From: Serilophus lunatus
Taxonomy: Eukaryota; Chordata; Aves; Passeriformes; Eurylaimidae
Assembly (NCBI GenBank): GCA_013399895.1
Contig: VXBA01003435.1
Span: 1,818,392 to 1,882,391, forward strand
Direction of reading: 5' to 3'
DNA length: 64,000 nt
Part shown: piece after piece, positions 1 to 12,130 of the stretch
How the letters are laid out: each line of letters opens with the position of its first letter
How positions within the stretch are numbered: the stretch's first letter is position 1
The notes under the pieces: generated by a model
Database searches by the model: none
The model's input: the letters and a program-made list of their open reading frames with translations, nothing else
What the model was told of the DNA's origin: nothing
Program-made: the position numbers and the translations under genes

Positions 1-3000
1 AAAAAACAGCCTTGATGATGCATGGCAGAAATCTGGATTTATGGCTGGTTTGTTTATTTGGAATAAGACAACTAGTAATATCCTTTGCTAAGTCCAACTT
101 TCATCACAATGATACTGTTTGCAAGCAGTGACCTTGGAGAAGCATTCCAGCCATATGGGTATTGGTACTGCATCATTTCACTGCTAGAATCATCATCACA
201 GTCAAAATTGACATGCAAGTCACCATCCTAAAATAAAGACTAAAAGCACTCTGCTGCTAAATCCGTGATGGATTGTTATCTCCCTTCTGCTCTGAAGCAA
301 AAGCCACCTCTTGTGGGAGAGAATTTCTTGTACAGCACTAAACATCCCTGGGGACCAGTTCCTATCAGTATTGACTTATAAAAGTGACGTTGGAAAAAAA
401 CATGGCTGGAGGGGAAAAAGGGGAATCACTGAATACCAGAGGGGAAAAAATGATAAAAACTTCAAGGAAGTCTCTACAGAACCAAGGCATGCAAACACTG
501 TCTAACAGATCTAGTGGACATAGAAGACAGAACTGTAAAGGTTCCTGAAATCTAACCTTTACATCCCAGACAGAACCAGTGATTAAGGTGAGATACTAGA
601 ACAGACACACTACCATTAATTACATTAAACTACCATTAATTACACACTCTAGAACTGTCCCTGGAACTCAAGTGGGAAACAAATCGTTGCATTTGACCTG
701 ACAAAGAACTGCTAAAACACTCCAAAATGCAGCTTCAGGTAAGATTCCAAGAGAACTCAGCACATCCTTAGTGTCTCTGAAGATGCACAGAACTTTTCTT
801 AAATTATTTACAAACTACTCATCAGAAGTGAAAGCTCTATAGAGAGAAATGCATTTTCTTGGTAGGCCAGTGCTCTGTAACTGAGAAGTGTAGGAAATGC
901 AGCAGCCTTTGAAGTCATCCTTGCTGTAGCTAATGCAGTCTGTAGAAGCACAACTACATCTCCTTACCACAAGGCAAAATATTTTTTTCCTCTGAAATCG
1001 GAGAACATCAAGAACCTTATGAGCTCGTGTTCACAATATCAGTATCAGACATACTTAATTTGTCCACTGCAGTAGGTTGTTACATGCATAGGCACATTTT
1101 CATTTGCTGTTTGCAGGTTTCCAAAAGCAACTTCTACGAGCAGAAAGGGAATATTAAATTTTGTTGCCATGAGGAAACTCATCGCTGACTTTGACTTAAC
1201 GTCCAGGAGGGCAGCAGCAGGACTGACCCCTACTCTGATGTACGAGCTACTGTCAATGCTGGAGCAGACAGCTCACATCTCCCATTCCCAGCACCACAGT
1301 TCTGCTGTCTCACAGCAGTTTTCACTGGTTGCGCAAATATTAGTTACCAAGATCAGGGCCAGCTTCTGGGTACAATGGCAAGTGGTGCAGCAGAATGCAC
1401 ATCTACACAGAGGAACAAACTCTCCCCTATACAACACAAGTCAGGTAATAATGGCCCTTCCTGTACCATGTATCAGGAACCACGTTTACCCCATTCTAAT
1501 TCAAAAACCATGCTCCCTATTAACTTGAGTGACTATTTGCTAGCAGTCAGACATGTGCTAGGAGGTGTGCCAACAAACTGAACACCATGGACACCCATGG
1601 AACAGTTCATGCTACTGCCCTCCATAAATATGTTAGCATCAGTATGTTAGCACAGCTGGATGACAGACTAGAGGTGAGAAAAAGGACAAGGTGCATCCTT
1701 GTGCCACCAAGTTTCAAACACACACTGTCTACCTCCTGCTTTGAGCCTGTCAGTTCTGGTTATCAGGGACAGAAAGGCATGATCCAGACAGGCATGGCTG
1801 CATGTGAAGGGTGGAGCAGCAGCACGAATACTTGTTCAATAAGCAAATTTTATCTAAACAATACGAACAGAGGGCAGAAAAACAGACAGGATTTGTTGTT
1901 TACAGGCAGAAAAGCCCAGAAATGTTCAGAGAGGCTGTTAAGGAAAAGTTTCAATGAAAAACTGAAGCATTCAAAGAAAGACCTTCTAAATGACACAAAA
2001 AAATGAAGTGAAAACCACAACATGGAATGAGAGCTACATATTCCAGCAAAACATTTAGCACTAAAAGCATCTCCATGCATCCTGTCAGACAAAACTGCAT
2101 CACAACCACAGGTATGCTGCATTTAGATGCCTGAACTTAATAAGACAAGGAAGGGCATGCTCTGTGGAGAAACAGAGATGTATTATTAGCCTCTCACACA
2201 CAGAAACACTGGTAGCTGAATATGATATGGACACAAATAGTACGATATGGACAAATCTCTTAAAGATGAAACTAAAATATTTTCTAAATTGATAAATTTT
2301 TGAATCACTACTGAGTTCTAGAGATCAAGCGCAACCAGCATTTTCTTTTGCAATCACACTTTAAAACCTTGGATAGTTTTAAATTTTAAAGTTCCAGCTA
2401 CACCAACTGAGCACAGTGCTAACAGCCAATACCTAACAGTAACACAAAAGGGACAACATTGTTTAAGAAAGGTCGGAATGACAATACCTATTGTATGGTT
2501 ATAAAATACCGGTTGACATAACATGGTACAAAATTGAGACCAAAAACCTGTATTTTAACTGTTGTCAGATTACTAAAAATATGAACATTAATAAATTCAT
2601 GCTCAGTTAAAAATAAATTTCATATCTGAGACACTACAAACTAAAGCAAATTATGAAAAAAAAAACAGTCTTGTATTTATTAGAAACTACTGTTTCCTTC
2701 TCTGCAAATGCAAGGGAAAGCTTTTTGCCTGCTGTATTGCACAGAACACACATCACTACAGGATGTTCATAGTTTTCTTCCTCTTTTCAGCTGACCACAA
2801 ACATCAAGCACAGTTTTAGGGAGAGAAGCTATTTGGATGTCTTTGTGTATATTTAGTGTCATAAGCCAAATGATGTTTCTGTTTGCTTTGGCTGACTGAG
2901 GGGGAGGAAAGGGAAAAAATGTCTACTCACAAAGACTGACCACATCTTAGCTGTGCTCATGTCACATGGTCAGAGGAGCAGGAAATAACTTACAGTTGGC

Positions 3001-6000
3001 TCGAAGCAGGACTAAGCAGTTCTGTGGTTTCAGACCAGTCTGTAGAGTTGCTGAAGCTGTATCTTCCAGTTCAGTTCCTTAATAGGGCAGCTTATGAACT
3101 GGAGAATCTGGTCCTCCCTGGAGAAGCAGCAGTGGAGGGTGGAGTAGTGCACAAAGTCTGAGGAACACTATATTCTGATTTTTGCTTCCCCCTCATATCC
3201 ACCAGAACTTCTCTCGCCTATCAAACATTAACAATGACTTTGGGTCAGTGAAGATGAAAAAGGTGAGAAATGTGTAATGGCCAGGTCTTGGGCTAAAGTG
3301 CATTCTGTCCACAGCAGCAAACAGCAGGCTGGCACAGAGCTCCTCTCCTCATCTCTTTCCCCGTGCAGTGAGCTCTGCTGAGCTACAAGAATACACACCC
3401 GGTCTGTTCCAGCACGGGGGAAGAGTAGGACTGTGTCTCTGATGAGACAAAAAGTTCACCAGCAAGAACAAAGCAAGCAACTGTGGAGCTGAGAAACAGG
3501 GAGTGGAGAGAAGAATGGTGAGGAGGAGAGTCACTCCTACCTGGAGATTTTTATGTAGATTACAAATGTAGGGGCTGAAGGGAGAAAGGAAGATCTTGGA
3601 AGCACTTGAGGCACGAGGGGGAAAGAGGGAGTAAACAGAAAAAACCCTTTCGCTGGGACAGGGCAGAAAACCTCCTAGAAAAAAAGAACGTGTAATAAGA
3701 GTGCAAGGAGACCCTGATGAAAGCAGAGACATGAGATTTGGAGGACAGAGGTCACTATGAGGGACTTCAAAGCACATCAGCAGGACAGGGCTTATGAAAG
3801 AATTAGTGGTTAAATTGATTCCTAAAATATAATTGCCAACTTTACGGTAATTGGCTACACAAAAATCTTAAAGAATTATTTTCTACGTAGAAACTAGTAT
3901 CCTTTTTAAGTCGATAAATTACTGCTTCTGTTATAAAATGTACTAAAGAAGTTGTAAAACATCTTATTTTTTTATCCCTAACACAGAAAAACACTAATAT
4001 AACAAATTAATGCTAATTTCTTTTCTTAGCCACAAGTCACATACAGATAAATAAATCTCTAGGCTGTCACTTTGTGAGGGGAGAAAGCATTTACCATTTG
4101 CTGCCAAATTTCCATTTTCAAATATTCTTGTGGTTCTCCCAACAAAAAAGAGATAAACAAATCCTAGGCCTTTTTACCTCATCTCAGCAAGTGCCGGCTA
4201 ACTTGGGAAAGCCATCATCAGTAACACTTGAAGTAAATACATTTTTTTAAAAGTCTCAGAGACAAGAGTTATTTTTGCATAATTAAGAGTTCAAATAATG
4301 AAATATAGTTTTCTTTGCTGTTCAAGAAGGCAAACTCCACATTTTCTTTTGCTGGGTTGGTGTTTCTCAAATTGCAGGTACAGTACCCTCACATACAAAA
4401 TACGGTTATACAGGAACATATCTGTGCTCCCTAAATATACCACTCTGATGCAGCATAGTGGCTAATTAACAAGGGGAGATAAAGGCAAAATAACACTCTC
4501 ACACTGAAGGGAAAGGAGATGAAGGCAGGGGAATTCTGAATTACACATAAGGTTCTGAAGGGAAAAACAGTGTGTGAAACTGTCTTGCAGCAATGGAAAC
4601 ACGACCGGGATTAGCAAGCCTTAGTGTGATCTTTCAGCTTTAAGTGAGACACACTGGAGAACCAGAAAATGTATTAACAGTGTTTCCCCAGAAAGCTTAA
4701 GAAAAAAAGCTTCCTTAAGAGTGAGGGTTTAAAGGACAGCCAAACAAACAGCAGAGGGAAAGCAGCCTCCCCAGGGTGGGGAGGCAGGTGTGAAAGCCAG
4801 AGCCGAAGGTGAGCTGCCGCCTGCAAACCCGCCAGGATGTGACCGAGCTTCGCAGCAACAGTTTCCTTGCCAGCTGTGATTATCTCCACAGAACGTTGTG
4901 TCTACAGGAACTGAGTAATTCATTTAATGAACTTATTCCAGAGTCATATATTCTTAACACAGCCATTCTAATTTGAGATGCCTAAAGTGTCACTCATTGC
5001 ACAGAGGTGTCAGCAAAATTGTTAATCTTTAACTCATGAGTATCTGAGAAAACACTACTGAATGTGAAGAATTAATCAAGTGAGCAGCTTTCTAAGAAAG
5101 TCTCCCTATGATTGTCTGTATTGCATCTTTTTCTTTTTAGCCCTCCTGTCATGTGACAATCACAGCACACTTCAGTACCTTCACATTTATCTGCAACTGT
5201 CCCTGAACATAACCGCACATCTACTGTTCCCCTTTTTATTGCTTATCCAGGCATAAGCAACATGTCTGGAAGCCACAGAAGTGAGTGTGGCAATGCACCA
5301 AAGCAAATACGTTGAGAAACTAAACTACCTTCTACAGTATCTATGTCATGCCCTGCAGAGTGGGCTGTTTAAAACCTCCCATGAAGATACTCTTCTAGTT
5401 CCACTTTGATTTACAGTTATGAGGAAAACAAACTGCCCAATAAAAAAAATCCCTCTGTGCCCAAGAACAACACTTAATATTAACCTTTCTTGAGGAAACT
5501 GTACCCTAACCTACCAATAAGCAACTCTGTCTAATGCCTATGACACATTTTTGTTACTTCCTATATTTTATTATCTAGGTATTGGGTCATGAAACTGTAA
5601 GTCCCCTGCACAATACTAAGTTATTTCTGTACTACACAGATTCCTCAAGAGAGAAGCCTATGAAACATGCCCAGTGGGGGACACCACAAATCTTACTACA
5701 CAGCTTTAAGTCAACAGCAAACTTTCTCAGCAAACTGAGTATTCAAAAGCTCCACAAATCCCTTCTACTCTGCAGAGTTCTGCCTACAAAAGGACAATGA
5801 CAGAACCAGGCCTTTTGTCACACTGGTTAAGGAACCACTGGGAGCACTCACTCATCATACACAAATCACTTCAGTGCTCCTTCCACCCATTCCAGCACCA
5901 ACCTGGATGCCCCAATAGCACCTGCAGCCACTACCAATGGTGGCAGTGGAGGAGTTCTCCCACTAAGATTAGAACAGTAAGGGTCATACGAAATTCTACA

Positions 6001-9000
6001 GAAAAAAACAGGTGAGTTTTTCATGTAGAAGTATCAGAACTCCTTCAAAAGAAGAAATTTGAGACCTAAAATTAGAACATTCTTCACTGTCATATGTTTA
6101 CCCTGAAATTGCACGGTCTAAGATGGATCTCACACACTTTACTTGCCACAAACTTGGCTTATACTAAATCCTCGAGAACTCCAGAAGAAATCACCACAGA
6201 GAAAAACCTTCCAGTGATAACAAATTCTAAACTATTTACAAGCAGATAATGCCAAGAAATCACATCAATCTTCCATTGAAGGAATAGCAAAGTAGTCTTG
6301 ATGTTTACATATTTAAGTGAAATAGTAAACTCAGTCTATCTTCTAACAAGAAACTACCTCTTCCTTGGGTGTTCTCCTAAGCAAGGGGTATCTTGACATC
6401 TTGGTGGCCATCAGCCAAAACATGACTGTTCATCTGACATCTACATTAAAACTTTGCTCTCTTCCAAATTCCTTAGTATGATTCTTAGCCATGACCAATC
6501 AGTCAGTTACACTGCAACAGCCTGTGACTACAAATGGTTTTCATACTCTTGTGTATGCACACTGTAGGATTCCAGAGCACTTACCAGGAGCATGAGTGGT
6601 ATATACTTGACCAGCTGATTAACTGCAGAGATGCTGAGAGACTTTTGGCACTTGACTACCTCAAAAACAGAGAAAAGATCTTCAAAGATGCTCAGAAGAG
6701 AATGTGAGAGTGCTGAAGCCTTGAGAGTGAGGCATTTGTTCCAAGTCTATCTTACTAGATCACCTCCCATCTAGCAATACACAACATTTCACAACAGACA
6801 TACACAGCAACTAGTAGAAGAACTTGGCCTGTGCGTCAAGAGATAAATTCATGTGTCCAGCACATGAGGTACAAGCATGGTCAGGAGAGATGTAACCACT
6901 ACAGTCACTGAAGCAAAGAGAGAAATTCAGCTGATAATTTTAAGTTTTTAATCTTAAAATAAGTTAAATATGAGGTTCAGATAACTGACACTGAGATTTA
7001 CTGACAATGTTGGGATTTTAACATTTAAATTTCTGTGTCTTACTCCTGAACCAAATCCCACTCTTTGTGAATTGATGCTTTGTCTCAAATACATACAGCC
7101 ATGAGATGCAATGCCTTGCAAACTGTTCACAAGTGGTCTCAGAACATTTCTCACCCATGGGTAAATAATGTGTTTACAGCATAGTAAACTGCCTTAGCTT
7201 AATAGCAAGCTGTGAGGAAAACAAGAATGAGAAACACTTTATGATAAGGGTGATGGTTGAGCCACTTGCTCTGAAGAGTCTGATAGGACCCATTACCAAG
7301 AAAATCAGTTTTGTAGGCACAGGTTTGTGTCAAAGGAACTGCCAAAAACAACATCATTCCTCGTAGGATGGAAGACTATTGCTGACAAGTTGTTCAGGGA
7401 ACTGACTCTAGTGGATACTCGTGAAGCATCTGAAGATGTTACATGTTCCTTGTAGAACAGGATAGACCTCAAAGAGAAATCCAGGTGTAACTCTCAATGC
7501 TCTTCTGTTCCACAAGACTATGTCTTCACACTGTCTTCTTCCTCCACATTCCATTTAAAAACAAATGCAAAGATGAGAGAATCACCACTGAACTGATGAC
7601 TCAGTTCTCCACATCTGTATAGGAGAGAAATATTTTTTAAACTGCAGTGTCAACCTTTTTTGGATGTACAGACTTAAACACAAACTGAGAATCCCCAACA
7701 CTTCTCACACACAAAGTCGCCCCCTACTCAAACCTGCAGTTCACCTTCAAGTCTTAGTTCATGTTGCTTTCATACACACAAGTAATCTTACAAGTCCTTT
7801 TCTGATAAAACTGTTAATTCTTATTTAGAGCTGTAACCATCATTCAGGTTTTTATTTTATCTTATCTCTTCATGTAACTTGTCCTTTGGCTCTGATATAC
7901 AAACCTATTCCCATCACATGCACTTTAAGCAGCCAGGGTATTGCTGTGGCACCTCTCCTCCTGCACTCTTCACCAGGTCCTCTTTACTTTATCAATCATT
8001 GCAAGATCTCACAAATAACAGCACGTTCCCAGCCTTACTCATTACACCTCACCCAAGTGTCAGGACCTACTCCTGAGCAGTATAAAATACCCACACTCCA
8101 CATGACCTACTTCCAATGCCATCAAGTACACACCTCTCATGCTCTTTCCCAAGGCTCCCCAAAAATTATTCCTACAGAATAAATTAGTTTTTCATCGCTG
8201 ACTTTTCTCACCAACACTAACCATGTAAATTATAAAAAGTTACTTCTTTATTAAAAATTATTCATGGGACATCTAGCATTTGCTTTTTCTTATGAAACTT
8301 ATTCCTCAGAACAAATTCAAAGTAACTGATTTGTAACTAATCAGATTTAAGGAAAAACTTCCAAGTTTGGCATAACCACAAAAATTTTTCATTAACATGC
8401 ATAAAACTAACCTTACAGCTCACCTGACTGTAAGTTTACATAGAATCTTATTTCTACATTATGATAAAAAAAATACTTATTGAAAACTTTCTACAGATAG
8501 TGAATTTTACACTTGAGCCAGATAACAAATGTGACAAACCTGAATTAAAATTAATTACATGCTTAAAAAACAATGCAAGTCCTAAAGGGCTACATTACAC
8601 TGGATACCTACTGCAAGTAGTTCTGCATTTGGACTCATATTTCAGCCAAATTAACTATAGTTGCAGCTTTGACTATCAGCCAGTGGCTTGGTTTTGAAAG
8701 CATGATCTGTCATAGGCAAAGGTATTTTCGTTACTCATAGATTCAGATAAACATACAGCTCAGCAAGTGAGGCAAAAAAGAGAGAGTAAAAAGGAAAAAG
8801 AAAATCAATTACCCACTCTATGTACATTTGCCTACTAGTCAATGGCATTCCCAAACTATCAGTAGTAGTCTGGAAAATGGTATCAATCTCAGCAGCATCA
8901 CTTCCCCCACTCACTTTTGTGTTTATCAGTCACCATTCCTTAGGATTCCATTGAAACGATGGCAGTTCCAGAGCTCATTGATTGCGAGTGCTCAATCCAA

Positions 9001-11175
9001 ATCACACCACTTGATAAATTCCTTTGCTTTTCTACACAACAAAAATCAGGTAGTTGAATCCTCACTTATTTCAAAGTCGCTGCCTTGTTATCAGTCAGAA
9101 ACACAGTCAAAAGAAAGACTGAGATCAGTCAGGTGCAGAGGGCCACAAAGCCTCCACAGCCGAGCCCTGACAGCAGGGCTGTGCTGTAGGAGCTCTACAA
9201 ATTATTGCTACCAAGAGGACCTATCGGGCACCACAGTTTAGTGCCTCAGCTGTTCCTTTGGTGTTGGTTGCAGCGGCAACCCAAACAGAGTGCAGGGGAA
9301 TGTCAGTGTAGCAGATCCTCACACCCAGGAGCCCCGGGCACACAAACATCCCCCTTGTAGCAGCCAGGCGGCCCCGGCATTTCAGCTGATGGGAAAGCAA
9401 CCGTGGAGCACCCTGTGGAACTCTTAACAATTCTCCTTCCTCAAAAAGCGGCATTTACAGTCTGAAGCTTAACTAAACACGAAACTCAAACGTGGATATT
9501 AAGAGATCAAATACCATGTCCATTAAGGCCCCAAGGCATTTATCAGCATAGCATGGCACCCTTGAGTCAGGCCAGAAGACCAGAGTACCAAGAGTCCTGT
9601 CAGGCTCTGACAGACACTGCGGGTTCAAATCAGAAAGACAAAGCTTTCACCATCTCCAGGTGCTCATTCCACTTCTCTGACAGACAGTGCCCTCCAAGGG
9701 ACAGAGATTTTCAATCTGTTCTTAATTTGTTTCTGAATTTCTGGCTCAGGCCACACAGTAAGCCAAAAGAGTCAGGTTAAATATCCCTGGATCTTCAATG
9801 CTCAAGTCCTCAAGATTGAGCAGAAACCCTCAACTGGAGTAAGAGGAGCCTGTGTTTAACTCGGAGAACATACAGGGCCGGGGGAAAAGGGGAAAGAAAC
9901 AGACCATAATTAGAAGAACCTCACCGGAAAGTCATCCAACATTCAGAGTAAACGTGAGAACGCGTAACTGTAAGCAAGCCATGCCTAGGAAGCTGCAGTC
10001 TGCCACGAATCTCATGACAACCAGACTGTGTGAAGATATCTACCTCCAGTCTGCTTCAACATACTATTTATGCAGAAGAGTTGAGAACTAGAGTGAGTGT
10101 TACAGCTGAGTTAACAAAAATTAACAGTGGATTTCCTTGTCAAGTGAAAACAAGTTGTAGAAAAACAAACTGGAAATCAACTTACACACAGAAATCCATG
10201 CACTATTTTTAATAAATTTTTCTTTTTAGCAAAAAAGCTGAAGGTAGGAAATGTGTGCCTGAAAATCTGATTAACTGAAGGCATTTTTTACCATCTCTAC
10301 TTTTCAAAACACATGTTTTACAGTCACACCTCACCTCCTGACACATTTAACTTGCAGCATCTCACTCAACCCACCCCAATGTCACTATTCTCGACTTCCT
10401 GTTCTGTTACTGCATTTTATGTTTTCTTTACAGCAGTCACTTTGATCAACGATACCATTTCAAAGTCCAAAGAGTTATGAGGAATCATTGCAGCTACACG
10501 GATATCCTGCTTTAAGCCACAGCTTTCAATTCATCAAACACTGTCCCCAGATTTATAGCAAGTGTCTGACAGTATTTTAGGTACTGGACACAAAGCATCA
10601 GAAGGCAGCCAGAAGACATAATTTTCAATGGCTTCCAAAATGCAGCATTTTCTTCAAAAATACCATTTTTTGAAAGGCCACTTCTTTTCTAACGAAAGTG
10701 GTTAACTTTTGAAGCTTTCAGAGAGTTCTTTAAAACAGACAAGCACAGTTTTAGTACAGTTTTATATCAACATGCAAGAAGGTATTCTGAAAACAAACTT
10801 GCTGACATGGAAACGGGAAAAGATACAGTATTTGAGTCACATTTGAGCGCACGAACCTGTTGTTTAGGCTAAGTAAAGCACAGACAAAACCCGAGGCAGG
10901 CCTAGCACCCATACGAGCCTCCTCACACCTGGCTCAGCGGTGCTTTGTTGTACCGCCGGCGTACCTGGGGCCCGTCCCAGCCCCGTCCGGCCGCGGAACC
11001 CACGGCCCCGACTCCCGCCGCTTCCCCGGGCAGGGCAGGGCAGGGCAGGGCAGGGCAGAGGAGCCCCGTGTGCCGGCGGGCAGCACGGCCAGGACGGCTC
11101 CCCCCGGCTCTCGGGGCGGCGCCGGAGCCGCCCGGCTGCGGACAGGGCGAGGCCNGCGCCCCGGCCGGGACTCAC
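1..11175 (-). other. WASL: WASL intron 1 (5' portion, incomplete)
   Basis: This stretch lies downstream of the WASL exon 1 donor on the minus strand and continues past the left edge of the window. I looked for exon 2 of the WH1 domain on the minus strand and did not see it, so all 11 kb are read as first-intron sequence. It is AT-rich, without CpG clusters except close to exon 1. Contents seen: a two-copy 20-bp-period tandem repeat at 609-644, a possible diverged interspersed repeat around 7380-7465 (see findings), a slightly GC-richer patch at about 9140-9430, and scattered short ORFs of chance length. No CR1 or LTR with recognisable ends was found. Long first introns starting in a CpG island are common sites of regulatory elements, but none can be pinned down by eye. 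Confidence 0.85.
11028..11057 (+). repeat. (GGGCA)6 pentanucleotide repeat, G-quadruplex candidate
   Basis: Six GGG runs are separated by exact 2-nt CA spacers on the plus strand, about 120 bp inside WASL intron 1. Four GGG runs with short loops are enough for an intramolecular G-quadruplex, and here there are six. On the WASL transcript (minus strand) the same stretch is a C-rich TGCCC repeat. Confidence 0.9.
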
Positions 11176-11289
11176 CACGCATTTCTTGCCGAGGAAGCCG
11201 AAGAGGCTCTCGTTCTCCTGGGGGGTGAGCAGCAGCGAGCCAACGTTGGTGACCCGCCGCGGGGGCTGCTGCTGCGGGGCGCCGCTCAT
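11176..11289 (-). CDS. WASL: WASL (N-WASP) coding exon 1, start of WH1/EVH1 domain
   Basis: The product is neural Wiskott-Aldrich syndrome protein, which links Cdc42, PIP2 and WIP signals to the Arp2/3 complex and so starts branched actin assembly in the cytoplasm and at membranes. Only the first 38 codons are present: MSGAPQQQPPRRV, then TNVGSLLLTPQENESLF and GFLGKKCV. This matches the distinctive N-terminus of vertebrate WASL, a Gln/Pro-rich lead-in followed by the first strand of the WH1 domain, which binds WIP-family proteins. The exon ends in phase 0 at a consensus donor (GTGAGT on the minus strand, 11175-11170). The start codon is 11289-11287; an unresolved N lies at its -2 position and the -3 base is T, so the initiation context is not strong, although no other in-frame ATG fits better. 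The exon sits in a CpG island, which suits a broadly expressed gene. The remaining exons are outside the window to the left. Confidence 0.96.
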
Positions 11290-11581
11290 GNACCCTGCGA
11301 CCGACGGCGCCCGCGGCCCCTTCCTCCTCCTCCTCCTCCTCCTCTTCCTCCTCCGCCGCCGCGGCCTCACAGCAGCCGCATCGCGGAGCCTCCCTCGCGG
11401 GGCCGGGGGGAGGCGGAGAGGGGCGGCGGGGCCTCGGCCCGCGGAGAGAGTGCCCGGGAGGGGGTGCGGGCAGCCGGGGAGCGGTGCAGCCGCGCCGGAG
11501 CCGCTCGGCGCCGGAGCCGATCCCGATCGGTCCCGCCCCTAAACTTCCAACTCCGGCCCGGCCCCGGCGGCCGCGCGATCC

Positions 11582-11592
11582 AACATGGCAGC
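11582..11592 (+). promoter_or_regulatory. YY1-like site (AACATGGCAGC)
   Basis: The motif has the ATGGC core and AA lead of the YY1 consensus (AANATGGCGGC), with A in place of one G. In vertebrate CpG promoters YY1 sites of this orientation often lie just downstream of the start site of the transcript reading the same strand, here away from WASL. The assignment is by motif only. Confidence 0.35.
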
Positions 11593-11595
11593 GGG

Positions 11596-11638
11596 GGCGG
11601 GCGAGCCCACAGCGNGGGGGGCGGGCGAGCCCACGGCG
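11596..11638. repeat. 24-bp-period tandem duplication in the promoter
   Basis: A 19-bp unit beginning GGCGGGCGAGCCCAC occurs at 11596-11614 and again at 11620-11638 with one difference. An N (11615) falls exactly between the copies, and a long G run follows. The arrangement suggests either a true short duplication that carries a Sp1-type box twice, or an assembly-sensitive spot. Confidence 0.75.
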
Positions 11639-12130
11639 CGCGGGGGCGGGGGGGGGGAGAGCGGCCGCCGAGACCATTCGCCGTGCGGGGGGACGGGGGA
11701 GGGGAGGCACCGCCTTCGGTTGCCGCCCACACGGTACCTGCCGGGCCGGGGCCGGGAGGGGAGTGGGGTGAGGAGGAGGAGTGGGACGGCAACACCACCA
11801 AACAACAAGAAACAACGACAATAATAACGAAGAGGAACAGGAGAAGAAGAAAAAGAAGAGCAGTAGCCGCCGCCTGACCCGGGTGGGACCCGGTGTCCCG
11901 GGGCGCCGAGCGGGGGCATCCCCGGAGCGCGGGGGGCCCGGGAGGGCTCTGACATCCCGTCCCGCGGGGCTGCGGGAACGAGCGTGTGCTGGAAGCCCTG
12001 CAGTTGGCAGTGGAGCCCCGTATAATTTGCAACTCAAAAATCTTTCCTCCTCCTGTGCGGAAAGGGAGCCGTAACCCTGCGGTTGCCCGGGCGGGGGTGT
12101 CACCCAGCCCGGTCCTGCGCTGCTGCCGCA

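Larger units (their letters stand above)
10930..12130. promoter_or_regulatory. WASL: CpG island / WASL promoter region
   Basis: This is the only extended CpG-dense, GC-rich block in the window. It covers WASL exon 1, its 5' UTR and upstream DNA. No TATA box was seen at a sensible distance, so a dispersed-start CpG promoter is likely. Visible elements include several GGGCGG/CCGCCC Sp1-type boxes (for example about 11532-11540 and 11593-11650), a GA/CT-rich trinucleotide run at about 11320-11360 that would lie in the 5' UTR, an ATGGC-core YY1-like site on the plus strand at 11582-11592, and a 24-bp-period duplication at 11596-11638. Three single N positions (11155, 11291, 11615) mark bases that could not be called. 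The transcription start cannot be fixed from sequence alone. Confidence 0.9.

Noticed and set aside
609..644. Two-copy 20-bp-period tandem repeat as a regulatory element
   Set aside because: Only two copies of AT-rich sequence, with no known motif.
1..11175. Search for WASL exon 2 on the minus strand
   Set aside because: No sequence encoding the next WH1 strands with suitable splice sites was found, so exon 2 is taken to lie outside the window.
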